From contig VSJF01000001.1 of assembly GCA_009739215.1 (NCBI GenBank), positions 1,860,001 through 1,924,000 of the forward strand: DNA of 64,000 nucleotides. The letters run 5' to 3'. A model generated the notes under the pieces. That model searched no databases. It was given only the letters and a program-made list of their open reading frames with translations, and was not told the origin of the DNA. Shown one piece after another: positions 11,272-22,169 of this stretch. A program made the position numbers and the translations under genes. The stretch comes from Floccularia luteovirens. Lineage: Eukaryota; Basidiomycota; Agaricomycetes; Agaricales; Squamanitaceae. Position 1 is the stretch's first letter. Every line of letters begins with the position of its first letter.

Positions 11272-14140
11272 TTAACTCAGGTGATCTCTGCTCTTCCGTC
11301 GAGATTGACTGTTACCTCTTCCGGCATCTGGGAAGGGTACACGGTCTGCTTTAGAGCCACCCACTTTTGAGACATCATTGTGAGCTGTCTCTGCTGCCTC
11401 TCTCTGGTATCGTTGCCAATCCTCAACCTTGAGTGTCGATAACCGCCGAGAAGTCGAACCATTTGATGCCAACTTGTCCACACTCAGAGAACGTGACTGG
11501 CGCTTGCGCGATTCAATATGGACAAGTTCATGTCCTCTGTCCTCTGCTCGTTTTCGTTTCTCCAATGCAGCTACCTTTTCAGCTTGCCGGCGAGTGACAG
11601 CTTCCTTTTCCAGAGCCTTGGCCCGCTCCCACCTTTGTCTTGCCGCTTCCAAAAGAGCACCTTCATTGGCAGCTTGAGTGACAGGACCTTGTAGATCCCT
11701 CATTTTTTCTCTGTGCCTTTCATTCAATTCCTCAAAAGTATAGGTCCGGGTTGTCGGAGGAAGTTGAGGAGTGGGGGCGGCAATATGCGCTGATTGTCGA
11801 CGGGGGGGAAGAATCGTCACTGGGGCATTGCCTGCAGAGCTGTTTCTTTTCTCGAGAGCCACTTTAGCGAGGGGAATATCTTCGGAGGAGTTAGGACTAT
11901 GTTCCCCGATGCCGAGAGCACTCTCTCTAACTTTCCGCTTATTCAACGCATCTTGAACCGCAGAAGGCATCGGTACCCTGCTTTGTACTTTCATCGGCGT
12001 TGTTGCAATCGGAGCGGTGACGCCAGCAGGAGGCTGAAGTAGTTTCCGTTCTTGAATGTAGGTATCCCAATCAGTCTCATTGAGAGGAACACTGGTTGGT
12101 CGACTGATGGGCTCTTCAGGCTCGGGGCTGTGAGACATAGAAGACATTCCCATAGAATGCACCCGAGTGCGCGGGTCCATCGCTCGGGGGGGCCGGGCAT
12201 GAGATACCAAAGGAAGCAACGCAGTGTGTGCATCAACGCTCAGAGTCCGTCTCGAAGCTAATGAAGGCCGGCGGGATTGTTCAGAAGAAGAAGGTATGGG
12301 TGTTTCCGACTTTAAAACGTCAATGGACCGGCGGATTGTTTGAATTTCGGCCAGAAGCTCAGCAGTACGTTTGAGGTCTTCAAGTTCTCCCACTGTTGTT
12401 ATTTTCTTAGCACCTTGGTCTTCAGCAATAAAATTCGAGGGGACGTCTTCTTGTATACCTGCGCCTAAGTCCATTGCTGGTAAGACTCCCATGGCTTGCG
12501 GATACTGTGAGGAAGGTTTTTTTATTTCCTCTTCTGGAGGGGGCGCAGCTTTGAATTCTGATAATCCAGACGACGGTCGAGGTTTACGTTCTTCATTCGG
12601 CAAAAATGCAGAACGCTGATCTGCAAGTGTAGGGGACGTCGACCCATCTTTATCCTTCATGAGAGGAATCCATGATAAAAAGCTGTCCTGCCGACCATTT
12701 TTGGTCAATGTGGGATGGTCTCTCTCCCACGCGTAACGTTCTTGTTCAAGCTCTTTCAATCTTTCACTGGCCTGCAGTTCCGCTTCTTCATCCTGCCTCC
12801 TGGTTGCTTCGCTAATTTCCCGTAGCTTCCTTTGGAGTACTTTCAGAATCCGTAGCTGGACAGCAATACCCATGAGTGCCACCGCCCCAATGAGACCAAG
12901 TTCGATTTGCATAGTCTGCGTTACAGGGAACTTGATTCCGTTTTCCACAAATTTAGGGAAAAGGGCCATGAATCCGAGATTCCAGATGTAGAACTAATAA
13001 AGGTACTTTAGTAGCAGCTCAACCGGCTAATAAAAAATCTACCTCTTTCAGACCCGCAGTAGTGTAACAATCGACGCCTAGGATGAACGCAGATGCACCA
13101 ACAAAAGCCGTGGAGATAAGAAGTACATGATAGTGTATCTATTAAAGCGTATTAAAAAGAGCTCAAAAGATAAAAAGGCAGATGATTGACCTTGGGGATG
13201 GTGCACAACGTGAAACCTACAACACCACATCCTACAGAATGAAAGAAAAATATCAGAGATAATCCGTTTTTCAGAAACATTATTACCAACCGATGTAAAG
13301 AATCCACCTAAATCCTATAGGAATGATAACTCCGCCATTGTGGAAGCACTGAACCCAAAGCGCAAATGCAAAGCCTCCCCATGCACCAATACAATATCTA
13401 GCTGCTTTCCAAAAAAAGATTGCGACTGCCCCGCCAGCAGTACCAGCGACCGCAATAGAAAGTACGAACAAACCGCGAAGTGTTTTGTTTGGCGGGTTTA
13501 CGGCATTTAGTATTCCAAATTTTATAATGAGGACGGCGCATACTAGTGCCAACGTATAAAATCCAGTCAAGAAGAAGGACGACCTTATCGACCCGGTGTT
13601 AATATTCTATAAATGGAGCAAGCGTGGAAAGGAAATGCAGACCATCTGTTCTTGTGTCCATAAAATGCCGAAGGTAGTCCAGTTAGGATAAGGATAGCAC
13701 CCAGCACCCCGAACGCAGGGTCGACTTTTGTAGCCTGATGGTGAAAAAGATCAACTCAAGCTGAGTGTAATGCATAATCCTAAGTAGAGTTGACTCACGA
13801 GAACGATCGGAACGGCTGAAGGCGTAGCCGAGGCAGTCTCTGATGCAGAAGTGGAAGTTGCAGACGCCGAGGTTGTGGGGGTGACAGTGAAAGTTGAAGT
13901 AAAAACAACAGGGACAACGGTTGCAACCACTGAGTTTTGATTACCAGAACGTGTGGTGAAAGTTACTGTTTCGAGACTCGTTGACAAGGAAAGTGAAACT
14001 GGGAGCGATGTACTGTTTGTAGATGGCTGAGCAGAAGATGGTCGACTCTGGGAGGGTTGATTTGAGATCGTAGATTGAGCTTGAGCTGCACCGAAGAAGC
14101 CGAATAGCAACAAGAATGTTATAAAGGAAGAAAGATACAT
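11272..14140 (-). CDS. Multi-pass membrane protein, DUF4203/TM7S3-TM198-like, with long cytosolic tail
   Basis: The first exon (ATG at 14140) encodes a signal peptide (YLSSFITFLLLFGFFGAAQA) followed by about 90 Ser/Thr-rich residues. Several short exons then give hydrophobic helices: FGVLGAILILTGLPSAFYG, FYTLALVCAVLIIKFGIL, GLFVLSIAVAGTAGGAVAIFF, FAFALWVQCFHNGG, HVLLISTAFVGASAFIL and IELGLIGAVALMGIAVQLRIL. This layout matches the fungal DUF4203 domain. The last exon (11272 to about 12990) adds a soluble tail of about 490 residues, basic and coiled-coil in places (LKVLQRKLREISEATRRQDEEAE, then REKMRDLQG and KRKRAED). Total about 860 residues. The function is unknown; a plasma-membrane or vacuolar location is inferred from the signal peptide and helices. 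Confidence 0.8.
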
Positions 14141-14664
14141 GGTTGGGATAGGGCAGTGGAAGAGAGTGGTAAGGTAGCGGTGGGAAAGAGACTGATAGGT
14201 ATAGAGAGGACAAAAGGCAGGGCTGGATGGACGTGGAGGAGGACTGCAGTCAGGCAGATAACATGATCGAGACCTAAGGTCGTGGGTCAGCCACGAATGA
14301 AAAAGAAAGATGAAGCACTAGCTAGAATATACTTCTGGAGCGATTCTGTTAGAGAATTATGGAACCAGAAGAGGAGAATGAATGAAGAGAAAACAGGGGT
14401 ATCGATGGCAGCAGTCTCAGGTATGTTTCGAACGTACCACGTAAAACAGGCAGAAACAGGCCGACGAGCTTAATGCCAGCAGTCTCGTTTTCCCGTTGTG
14501 GACGCAGCACAATCAAATAGCGTGAACAGCCCCAGTGATTATGATCTCATCAAAGAACTTGCTTAATAAAGTTACATTTCTGACTCAACACGGCATCTGT
14601 CATCGTCAAATAAGTAGCATTCTTCTAAAATTCGTATTAGTCTTCCGAACAGAAGACTTTTTTC
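14141..14664. other. Intergenic, promoter side of the DUF4203-type gene
   Basis: This 524-bp region lies between two minus-strand genes. A 63-codon plus-strand ORF at 14282-14473 has no recognisable content and I do not support it. Confidence 0.5.
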
Positions 14665-16581
14665 TCATTCGAACTGCTCAATTTGCACAGGCACCACTCC
14701 AATATTTTTCAGTATCCGAGCCATCTTACTTGCCTGACTCATTTCCTCTTCTCCCGCCCCTTCTCCCTCTACAATCGTAATCACCTTGCCACCTCTGCCA
14801 AACCGACCAACACGTCCGGCAATGTGCAGATAAGCGTCTACACTGCGCCCTGTAACCTTGGGTCCTTCTGGTATGCCAAGTAGAAACACGTGTGATAATC
14901 TAGGCATGTCCACCCCTCGCGTCGTTGCAAGCGTGGAGACTAGCAAAGTAGGGTTGGCTTCTGCAACGCCGGCCCCACTAAGAAGATAATTTCGGCCTTT
15001 ATCGCCTGCCAACAGGTCAAGGCCATGCGCATTGATCCCCATTTCACAAAGTTCATCTACTGCCCGCTGAACCGAAGAAGCCGAGGGAAGTACTAAAAGC
15101 GCAATCGAAGGTACATCTAACGCGAATGCAGTGGCAATAGCCTCCATCGCATCGGGATTAAATGGAGAAGGCGTATTTCTATGTCCTGTTTTATATGAGT
15201 ACAGGCGATAGGTTGTGTATAACCAAGGAAACTCACGTTCTTCTGGCCTGTTATCAAAAGCTTGTGGGTATATAGACGTTGAGGAAGAAAACAATGTACT
15301 AGGTGTTAACTCGTGATCTGCACCATTCTCTTGCACGTTGTCTATAGGTGCCACTGCACCAGGAATATTCCTGATACCACGACTCGAAACAACATAGAAC
15401 AGAGTGGGTTACACTTTTGTCTCTCGATACATCCCACGTTCCAATTGCTTCGGAATCCAAGCGTTTAATATCTTTAGTTCCTTTCACCTTGACCAAGTTA
15501 TCTCTATCTAACCAGCCACTTTCATCAAAAAGGTAATTGCTGAGATGTGTTCGCATTGTCGCGCTTGATAGGATGAGTTGGGGAGACTTAGGGTATGCGC
15601 GAAAACCATTTTCGAATCTCCGTTGCTGTGCCAAACCCGGCTCGTCGCGTCGCTGTTGATTGATCATTTTACGTCCCTCATAAATAATGTCCAATAGTTG
15701 TCTTGTGGGTCCAGGATGTGCTAACAGTTTTCTACGCGCCTTATCGTAAGAGCCACGAAATGATTTTGTAGGGTCCTTCCTTGGAACTGTCTCCACCAAA
15801 TAGTCAACTTCATCTACTATAACCCTAGACAGTTGCGATAACTGCAGGGTGCCAGGGTCGTATTTATTAACTTCCATCACTGCTTGAGGTGTGGCAATGA
15901 GGATATAGGGCGGCTGTCTGCGTTGAGACTCCAACCCAGAGGTGAGATGAGAATTTTTATCTCGAACCAAGACATGTGCTATCGAATCCAGGGAAGGTTT
16001 GGTTTGTTCAGAGCCAGCGGCGTTGACTAGACTTTGAATCCAATAAAATAACTGATATGCTAGGTCGCGGTGAGGTACAATGACCAAAGAATTTATGCCT
16101 TGCGGACTTCTGGCGTATCTTCCTGGTGTCATTTCCAACTTCGAAAATATATCATCAAGTAGTGCGATAACTAGACCAAGGGACCTGAATAAATCCTCAT
16201 GGACTTAAGTCCTCCCGCCTTATAAAAACAGAAAGCTCACTTTCCAGTCCCCGTCGAATCTTTCAACAGAATGTCTTTGCCATTGAGTACAGCAGGAATA
16301 AACTGTGCTTGAGCCTCTGTTGGCGTCTTTACATTTGGAAAAGCCTTGTGTATAGATTTTACAGTTGATGGGAGTAAACCTAGATCCTTGAAGGTGAAGC
16401 TCAGACTAGTCCCCGCAGTTTTCGGCAGGGAACCATTCAAGCTTGTCTTACTATTGGTTCCATAATTACGACCTGTGGTTTTATGGAGCAATAGAGAACA
16501 CCAGAACCGTCGAGGCCGTAGTCTTTGCTGAGGGAGAGTAACAAGTTGCCCGAGCACAATGGGGCGAAGCAAAGAGTGCAT
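14665..16581 (-). CDS. Mitochondrial DEAD-box-like RNA helicase, Mrh4 type
   Basis: Mrh4 assists assembly of the mitochondrial large ribosomal subunit. Exon 1 (ATG at 16581) starts with an Arg-rich targeting-like stretch (MHSLLRPIVLGQLVTLPQQR), then the Q-motif area (FKDLGLL, PTEAQAQFIPAVL) and motif I (KDSTGTGK). Exon 2 has SLVIVPHRDLAYQLF (Ia), ILIATPQAV, VIVDEVDYLVE (motif II as DEVD) and LILSSAT (motif III). Exon 3 has LLVSTLATTRGVDMP (motif V) and HIAGRVGRFGRGGKV (motif VI, not the usual HRxGRxGR). Total about 600 residues. The exon 2-3 junction is ambiguous: a 61-nt GT-AG intron at 15354-15414 keeps the frame, but the skipped sequence itself looks coding (see findings). Downstream is the DUF4203-type gene. 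Confidence 0.83.
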
Positions 16582-16758
16582 GCAGTCACGTGTATTTATA
16601 AGAAGAAAAAAATATGAACTTCAAGTTTAGTCTAGGAAATAGGGGCTGGATGCCCAGGATATAATATATACTTCTAGTTTTTTGAGAGAATACAGTGGGC
16701 GATCACGATCATCATGAAGACTACTACAACAATTTGACCACCATGGCCCGCCGACCAA

Positions 16759-19319
16759 CTAGTCATCTTCAGCAACAGGTTCATAGCGGACACCGTCCTT
16801 GTTCCTATTAAATAGTCGCGAAAACCAACCATTCTGTCTGACTTGAGGGGCAGACCTGTAGTTGTTAGTGGTATCTGAGACTAGAGACTGTCTCTCAGAT
16901 TCGTTATCTAGACGTTCGTCTCTCTCATCTATACATAGATATGAGAATAAATACTTCTACTGCAAAAATTTCAGATTCACCTTCTCCGAAAACTCTATCC
17001 ATCTCCTCCAGTGGAACACCTTTTGTTTCTGGATACACTTTGGGAGGATTTCAAATAAGTAAACCTTTGGATGAAACACATGTGATGAGACCCACAGAAG
17101 TATACTGAAGGTGATGAGTAGAGTTAGAATACATATACCCCAAATTTAGATACAATCTCACCTAGGACAAAGCTACATATACAGAAGAATCCATGCATAG
17201 GATATAATCGCCATGCAATGAGCTCTTGTAAGTATGGTGTGACTTCTCCAACCATCCAATTGAATGCCCAATTAGTTGCCGTCGATAATGATACACCCTT
17301 CGCACGGAAATTTAGTGGCATAATCTGCATAATAAACGTTAAGTTAGGTGCTGCAAGATATGATGTAAAGCACGAACTTCAGGGGGGTATAACCATGGTA
17401 TAGGTCCCCAACTATATGGTTGAAACTAAGCAAACAGCATCGCAAAATGCCATAAGGACAATACCTGTAACCGAAAGCAGCGTTGAAGACAATTACACAT
17501 ACGACGACAGCGTTAGGAGTCTGTGGTATATCGATATACATCCACCATCCAGTGGAAACTAAGGCAGCTGCCATCTTCTCTCATTTCAGTGAGAAAACAT
17601 TGATACACATTTAATACACAAACCACAACTGCCCCGGAGAGAAGGATAGCACGGCGTCCCCAACGGTCAACAAGGTACCATCTTCAGTATAACAATGAGG
17701 GTTCCGCGAAGTTGAATGATCGATGATACATACGGAGGTATAGTACTTAGGATATAAATGCATGAATTTATGCCTGTCATCAGGATAGCTTGCCGTCCTA
17801 TCCATCCCGCTTCTAGATTGATAATTTAGGAAAATGTTTTAAGATCACACAAGAAGAAACACATACCTTCAAATACGCGAGCTACAGAAGTTATGTTTTA
17901 ATATGACATGTGAAATGATGAAACAGCAACGCACGAGCATAATAAGATATCACTTGAGAAATTTCCGTTAGTTGAGATATATTAACACACAAAGAAAGAT
18001 ACCATTGATTCCGTTCTAATATCCGATTAGATTAAAATTAAGTTGGTCAGAAAGGAATACACACGAGCTGCGCGAAAGCTTGGGAAGACATTGCTAGAAG
18101 AACTCGTCGGCTGTATTTTCTCCACATAGCTTTGTAAGAACGCTCTTCTCCGAGTTCGCGCTATATCATGTAGGGCAAGTTTTAGGTATTTAGAGAGAGT
18201 TTAAGAAGTGAGATGAGCACCTCTTCCACAACCTTATCTCTGATTTCCTCGAATTCAGCAGTTGCAACGGGGTTGTCCAGATCCCCGCCATGTAGGTCTG
18301 CAATGACCCGCATCCCCAAATCTTCTTTGTTATTATCTATGAGCCAACTAAAAGAGGTGATCAAACTTGGCTGTTGGTAAGTGTTGAGATGGTAAGATTT
18401 ACCGGGGACTCTCAGGCATGAGCAATGAGCCAGCTGCAAGAATGGCACCAATTATACACTGAAAGAATAGGGGTATTCGCCATGACAGATCTGAATCTAT
18501 GAAGGAACAGAAATAATCCGTCCACTAACGTCGTTCATTAGAGCAGACCCCGCAATAAATGCCAGAGAAAATCACTCACAACAGAAGAAGAATATCCAAT
18601 GATGTTCACAGTGAATTCCATGCACGCGAGCGCACCACGCTACCACTTTCAATGATATGCATATCGTCATGTGTACATTAACTCACATGATTCGGTGGCG
18701 AAATTTCACTCTGGTATATGGGTACAATTGTGCTGTTTATTGGAATCAATGATTGGTCAATAAATATGTGGATGTCATCCAAGACGCACGATAGAAGACC
18801 AACGCCAAATCCGCTGACGATACGACCAGTTACTATGCTCCAAAATCCAACTGCAAATGTTTGCACGGCACCACCAAGAGTAAACACCAGAGCCCCAACG
18901 AACAAAGTTCCTTTTCGTCCAATGAGATCACCAAACTGTCCAGCAGCAAGGGAAGTTACTGCTACAATGAGCATCTCGTTGACACGAGATAAAATGAAAG
19001 ACTTACTGAAAGCACCGATTTCCAAGACCGCGACCATTGTTCCAAGTTCAATGGCTCCTGGATACCCAAAGTATTTTCTGAAATAAGGGCCAGTGATAAT
19101 CCCGCTCATGACACTATGATCCATAAATGAGATATTTTCATGTTAAATAAAAAGGATTTACCCTTGGTCATAACCAAACTTTTTATAAAAGGTTCAGCAA
19201 GCAGAGTAGAATGGGAGACTTGAATTGGAACTAACAAGGAACACGCCTAAACTAGCGAATATAGAGATTGCATATAGCAAAGGTTGGCCCACAAGCCGAG
19301 AGGTCGAACTGCCTGCCAT
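16759..19319 (-). CDS. Hexose/sugar transporter, major facilitator superfamily
   Basis: This is a twelve-helix sugar:proton symporter of the fungal Hxt/monosaccharide group. The start MAGSSTSRLVGQPLLYAISI (ATG at 19319) leads to FGYDQGVMSGIITGPYF, then GQFGDLIGRKGTLFVGA (first GRK signature), VTGRIVSGFGVGLLS, VPIYQSEISPPNH, the central loop SPRWLIDNN, NGINVISYYAPRVFE, YLVDRWGRRAILLSG (second signature) and FGYSWGPIPWLYPPEI. It ends NGWFSRLFNRNKDGVRYEPVAEDD at 16759, about 530 residues. About sixteen exons are needed. Exons of 17 nt (19162-19178), 13 nt (18003-18015), 18 nt (17935-17952) and 15 nt (17867-17881) are required to rebuild conserved motifs. All junctions checked keep the frame, so the gene appears intact despite its fragmented look. 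The substrate is not determined. Confidence 0.9.
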
Positions 19320-19530
19320 GCTGGAGAGTAGTTGAGCAGTGGGGACCGAGGGACACGTACAATTCCAAACTGTGTCCGTGATTGATATTGAGGTTGGAGC
19401 ATCATTGACACAGCTACTAAATTTAGAGTAAACGAAGGGGCTTCCGACCCGTTTCTCCGACACCACCATATCCATCCCTTGTTTCTTGAAGTGAACAACT
19501 TTCAATTGTTACACCTGGTACTTCCTCATC
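19320..19530. promoter_or_regulatory. Bidirectional promoter region, sugar transporter and Mim2-like gene
   Basis: The two start codons are 211 bp apart, head to head. The region must hold both promoters. No specific binding site could be assigned. Confidence 0.4.
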
Positions 19531-19859
19531 ATGCCAAAGTCTGATGCTTCATTAGATGATATCTCGCTCTCATCGTCTTATGAGTCGGAGGAAGAATACC
19601 GTATGGCTCAACAGGAATGGGAAGAAAGCCTACAGCAACTTCAACAACTCTTTGCTATAGTACTTCTGCCATTCCTTGGCAAGTGGTTAGGTCGGCGATG
19701 GAGCCATTGGGGTCAGTGCCAATTTTCCTACACAATGATGTTCCTACTGACTACTTATCAGCATACTCAAGATACCTTAGCGTTGGTCTCACCAAGTCGT
19801 TCTTTTTTGGCAAAGCCTCTGTGACTCCGAATAGTCTGAAAACCGGCAGAGATCATTAA
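19531..19859 (+). CDS. Mim2-like small mitochondrial outer-membrane protein
   Basis: Mim2 pairs with Mim1 in the MIM complex, which inserts helical proteins into the mitochondrial outer membrane. Two exons (19531-19711 and 19762-19859, with a 50-nt intron) encode 92 residues. The N-terminus is acidic (SLDDISLSSSYESEEEYRMA). The core is QQEWEESLQQLQQLFAIVLL followed by PFLGKWLGRRWSHWAYSRYL, that is one membrane helix followed by a GR-aromatic segment, as I recall for fungal Mim2. The assignment rests on remembered family pattern. It is head to head with the sugar transporter and converges on the PPR gene with 45 bp between stops. Confidence 0.65.
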
Positions 19860-19904
19860 TCAAAAAATGTATTATCAGTAAAATCTACACCATTCATTAA
19901 GGTA

Positions 19905-22067
19905 TCAACTATCACTATGTGCATCCCGCTTTTTAATCTTATTTACAAGCTTTAATAACGAGCCGGTCGGTTTTCCTTTGAAGAAAGTGACCATTTCGCG
20001 TACAATCTCATCAGCCACCTTCCATTCTTCTCTGTGCAAAAGGCCAGCCAGCAGGATATACCAAGTATTATTTACCATAGGCATTTTTTGTTGCTTCATT
20101 TCTCTATAATACGCCAGTGCTTGCTCAAGCCCGTTAGTGTGTGGATACTCCAAACTTGCTTTTATCAAGATGTTATAGGTCGTTAATGAGAATCTGATAT
20201 CGTGCTTCTTCATCCGCTCCACAATACTCTGTTTGTACTGCTCTGCCTTTGCAACTGGTAGCCACGTGCCACGGTATAGGCCCGTCAAGACTGCTGTGTA
20301 CGTGATTTCGTTCGGTTTCATCCCAGGGTCATTTTCAATTTCTTGCAGCAGCTGCAGAGCCATTTGCAAATGTTTTTCGTCCTGTTCTCGCATTTGATAG
20401 TCGATCAGCGCACTGTAGGTTGCAACGTTTGGTTGAATATCCTGCTTGCGCATAAGGTTGAGTATCAACTTCGGCGCATCTTCTCTCCCTGCCTTCAACA
20501 AGGCAGAAAGAATTGTCGAAAAAGTGTAGACGTCTCCTTTGGTTTTAGTCAAAGTCATTTTATTCAACAAGACAGCTATAGCCTTGAAATCGCCTGTTCG
20601 CGCATAATAGGCCATAAACGTGTTGTACGAAACCAGATCTGGTCTGGGACCACTCTCGAGCATAGCTTTCATTAGAGAGTCAGCTTCAGAAATATGCTTT
20701 GCACGGAGAAGGCCGTGCAGGACAGTGTTGTGGACAATTAAATCTTGTGATGATGAAGCTTTCCCAACAGATGAGTTATTGTATTCTCGGAATTTCTCCA
20801 TAGCTTGCTCTGTTCTGTATCCATTAAATAACGCAGATATGATTGCACGATAAGTGAGAGCATCGGGTGTTACTTTTTGAGATACCATGATATTCCACGC
20901 TCCCAGGGCTTCATCAACAGCAGAAATGCTACCATATGCATCTAGAAGTGTGTTCCACATAGTAGTGCTACCGCTCTCCCCTAGATCCGTCATGTCGTCC
21001 CAAACCTTAGCTGCAAGATCGCGTCTTTCACACCTCAAAAAGCCAGAAAGGAACGATGACCAGACGACCTCAGTCAAACAAATCGATCTCTGTTCGTCGC
21101 ATTGCGAGGGATCTGGGGCAATGAATGCTTCGGGACCACGTAAACCAGATGTGACGTCGTTGTAAAGTGACAGGATCTTGTGGTCCAAGCGATTTTGAGC
21201 TAGGTTGGCGATATGTTTGGAAAGGGATGACGGGCGTGAGATGAGCTGCGCAGTAGACAGTCTTCGCATGTACTTTTGGACTTTTGCACATAACGCAGAA
21301 TCATGACGAAAGAACTGTAGTAGTTGAGACGTCGCAATGGTGTTGTGGCGGACATTTGAGGCCAGATGAGTTTTCAGAGCGCAGTGAAATGAGTCCAGCA
21401 TTGCATATGCCGTTGTGACGGCAAGAAGAACCTTCTGAAGGCCAAGGTCATTTGTTGATGGAATGGGAACGGGGTCACAGGCAAGAGCTCCATCATCGTT
21501 GGTTACACCCACCATTCCCGCCTCACCGTCTTTCCACGAGCTTTCAAGATAAGATCTAAACCTGTCATATAGACTAAGAACGGAAGCAGGATTGGAATTC
21601 TTGAGGTGATGCACCATGCACACATACAGCGCTCCTGTAGAATGATACTGGGCAGACTTGAGAGCAATGTCCTCGGCTATAAGAACGGTTTCATTGTTCC
21701 ATTCAGGAGCGTTCGCGCATTTGTCGAAGGTGGAACCCAAGAGTTTGGATATTTCCATCAGCTGGGGTGACCGAATATAAGGCAAGAGTCCCCCCGCTTT
21801 TAATTGCTGCCAACCTTCAATGACAACAGGAACATTCCTCTGAGTAAGACCGCGCCGAATCTTTTCAACTGACTTGTTGAAAGCATTGACCGACAGTTCC
21901 GGGACTTCATTAGCGCTGGCCGAACGACGAATTGCCTGAAGGCTGGCATAAACGAGGTCGTTGGGTCGTGAGGTAGATTGAGACGAGCATGCTGGAGAAT
22001 GTACTGAGCTGAATAACCGGTGCTCCAAACGGTTTAGCAGTGAAGGATTTGCTGCTCGCAGGAGCAT
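19905..22067 (-). CDS. Pentatricopeptide repeat (PPR) protein, probably mitochondrial
   Basis: PPR proteins bind organellar RNA through pairs of helices of about 35 residues. Repeats are visible in the C-terminal two thirds, for example WNTLLDAYGSISAVDEALGA, TYRAIISALFNGYRTEQAM, HNTVLHGLLRAKHISEADSL, SYNTFMAYYARTGDFKAIAV, YTFSTILSALLKAGREDAPK and TYSALIDYQMREQDEKHLQM. The gene is a single exon of 720 residues if started at the ATG at 22067. That start gives MLLRAANPSLLNRLEHRLFS, an Arg-rich amphipathic targeting-like sequence. The longer open frame from 22238 would overlap the start of the divergent cyclophilin gene and is less likely. Target RNA unknown. Confidence 0.88.
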   Translation of the reverse strand: MLLRAANPSLLNRLEHRLFSSVHSPACSSQSTSRPNDLVYASLQAIRRSASANEVPELSVNAFNKSVEKIRRGLTQRNVPVVIEGWQQLKAGGLLPYIRSPQLMEISKLLGSTFDKCANAPEWNNETVLIAEDIALKSAQYHSTGALYVCMVHHLKNSNPASVLSLYDRFRSYLESSWKDGEAGMVGVTNDDGALACDPVPIPSTNDLGLQKVLLAVTTAYAMLDSFHCALKTHLASNVRHNTIATSQLLQFFRHDSALCAKVQKYMRRLSTAQLISRPSSLSKHIANLAQNRLDHKILSLYNDVTSGLRGPEAFIAPDPSQCDEQRSICLTEVVWSSFLSGFLRCERRDLAAKVWDDMTDLGESGSTTMWNTLLDAYGSISAVDEALGAWNIMVSQKVTPDALTYRAIISALFNGYRTEQAMEKFREYNNSSVGKASSSQDLIVHNTVLHGLLRAKHISEADSLMKAMLESGPRPDLVSYNTFMAYYARTGDFKAIAVLLNKMTLTKTKGDVYTFSTILSALLKAGREDAPKLILNLMRKQDIQPNVATYSALIDYQMREQDEKHLQMALQLLQEIENDPGMKPNEITYTAVLTGLYRGTWLPVAKAEQYKQSIVERMKKHDIRFSLTTYNILIKASLEYPHTNGLEQALAYYREMKQQKMPMVNNTWYILLAGLLHREEWKVADEIVREMVTFFKGKPTGSLLKLVNKIKKRDAHSDS

Positions 22068-22169
22068 TTCTCGAGAAACGGTGAAAGCACGGAGATCGTC
22101 TAACTTCTGAGTTATGTAAGCTTTACTTGGAACAAAGTTTGGTGCGATTCCTTGCCAGTTGCTATCATC

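Noticed and set aside
14282..14473. 63-codon basic ORF as a small gene
   Set aside because: No recognisable motif and it lies in the promoter side of the DUF4203-type gene; not supported without transcripts.
16759..19319. Sugar transporter as a pseudogene because no long ORF is seen
   Set aside because: Splicing about sixteen exons, including microexons, restores all conserved motifs with canonical splice ends.
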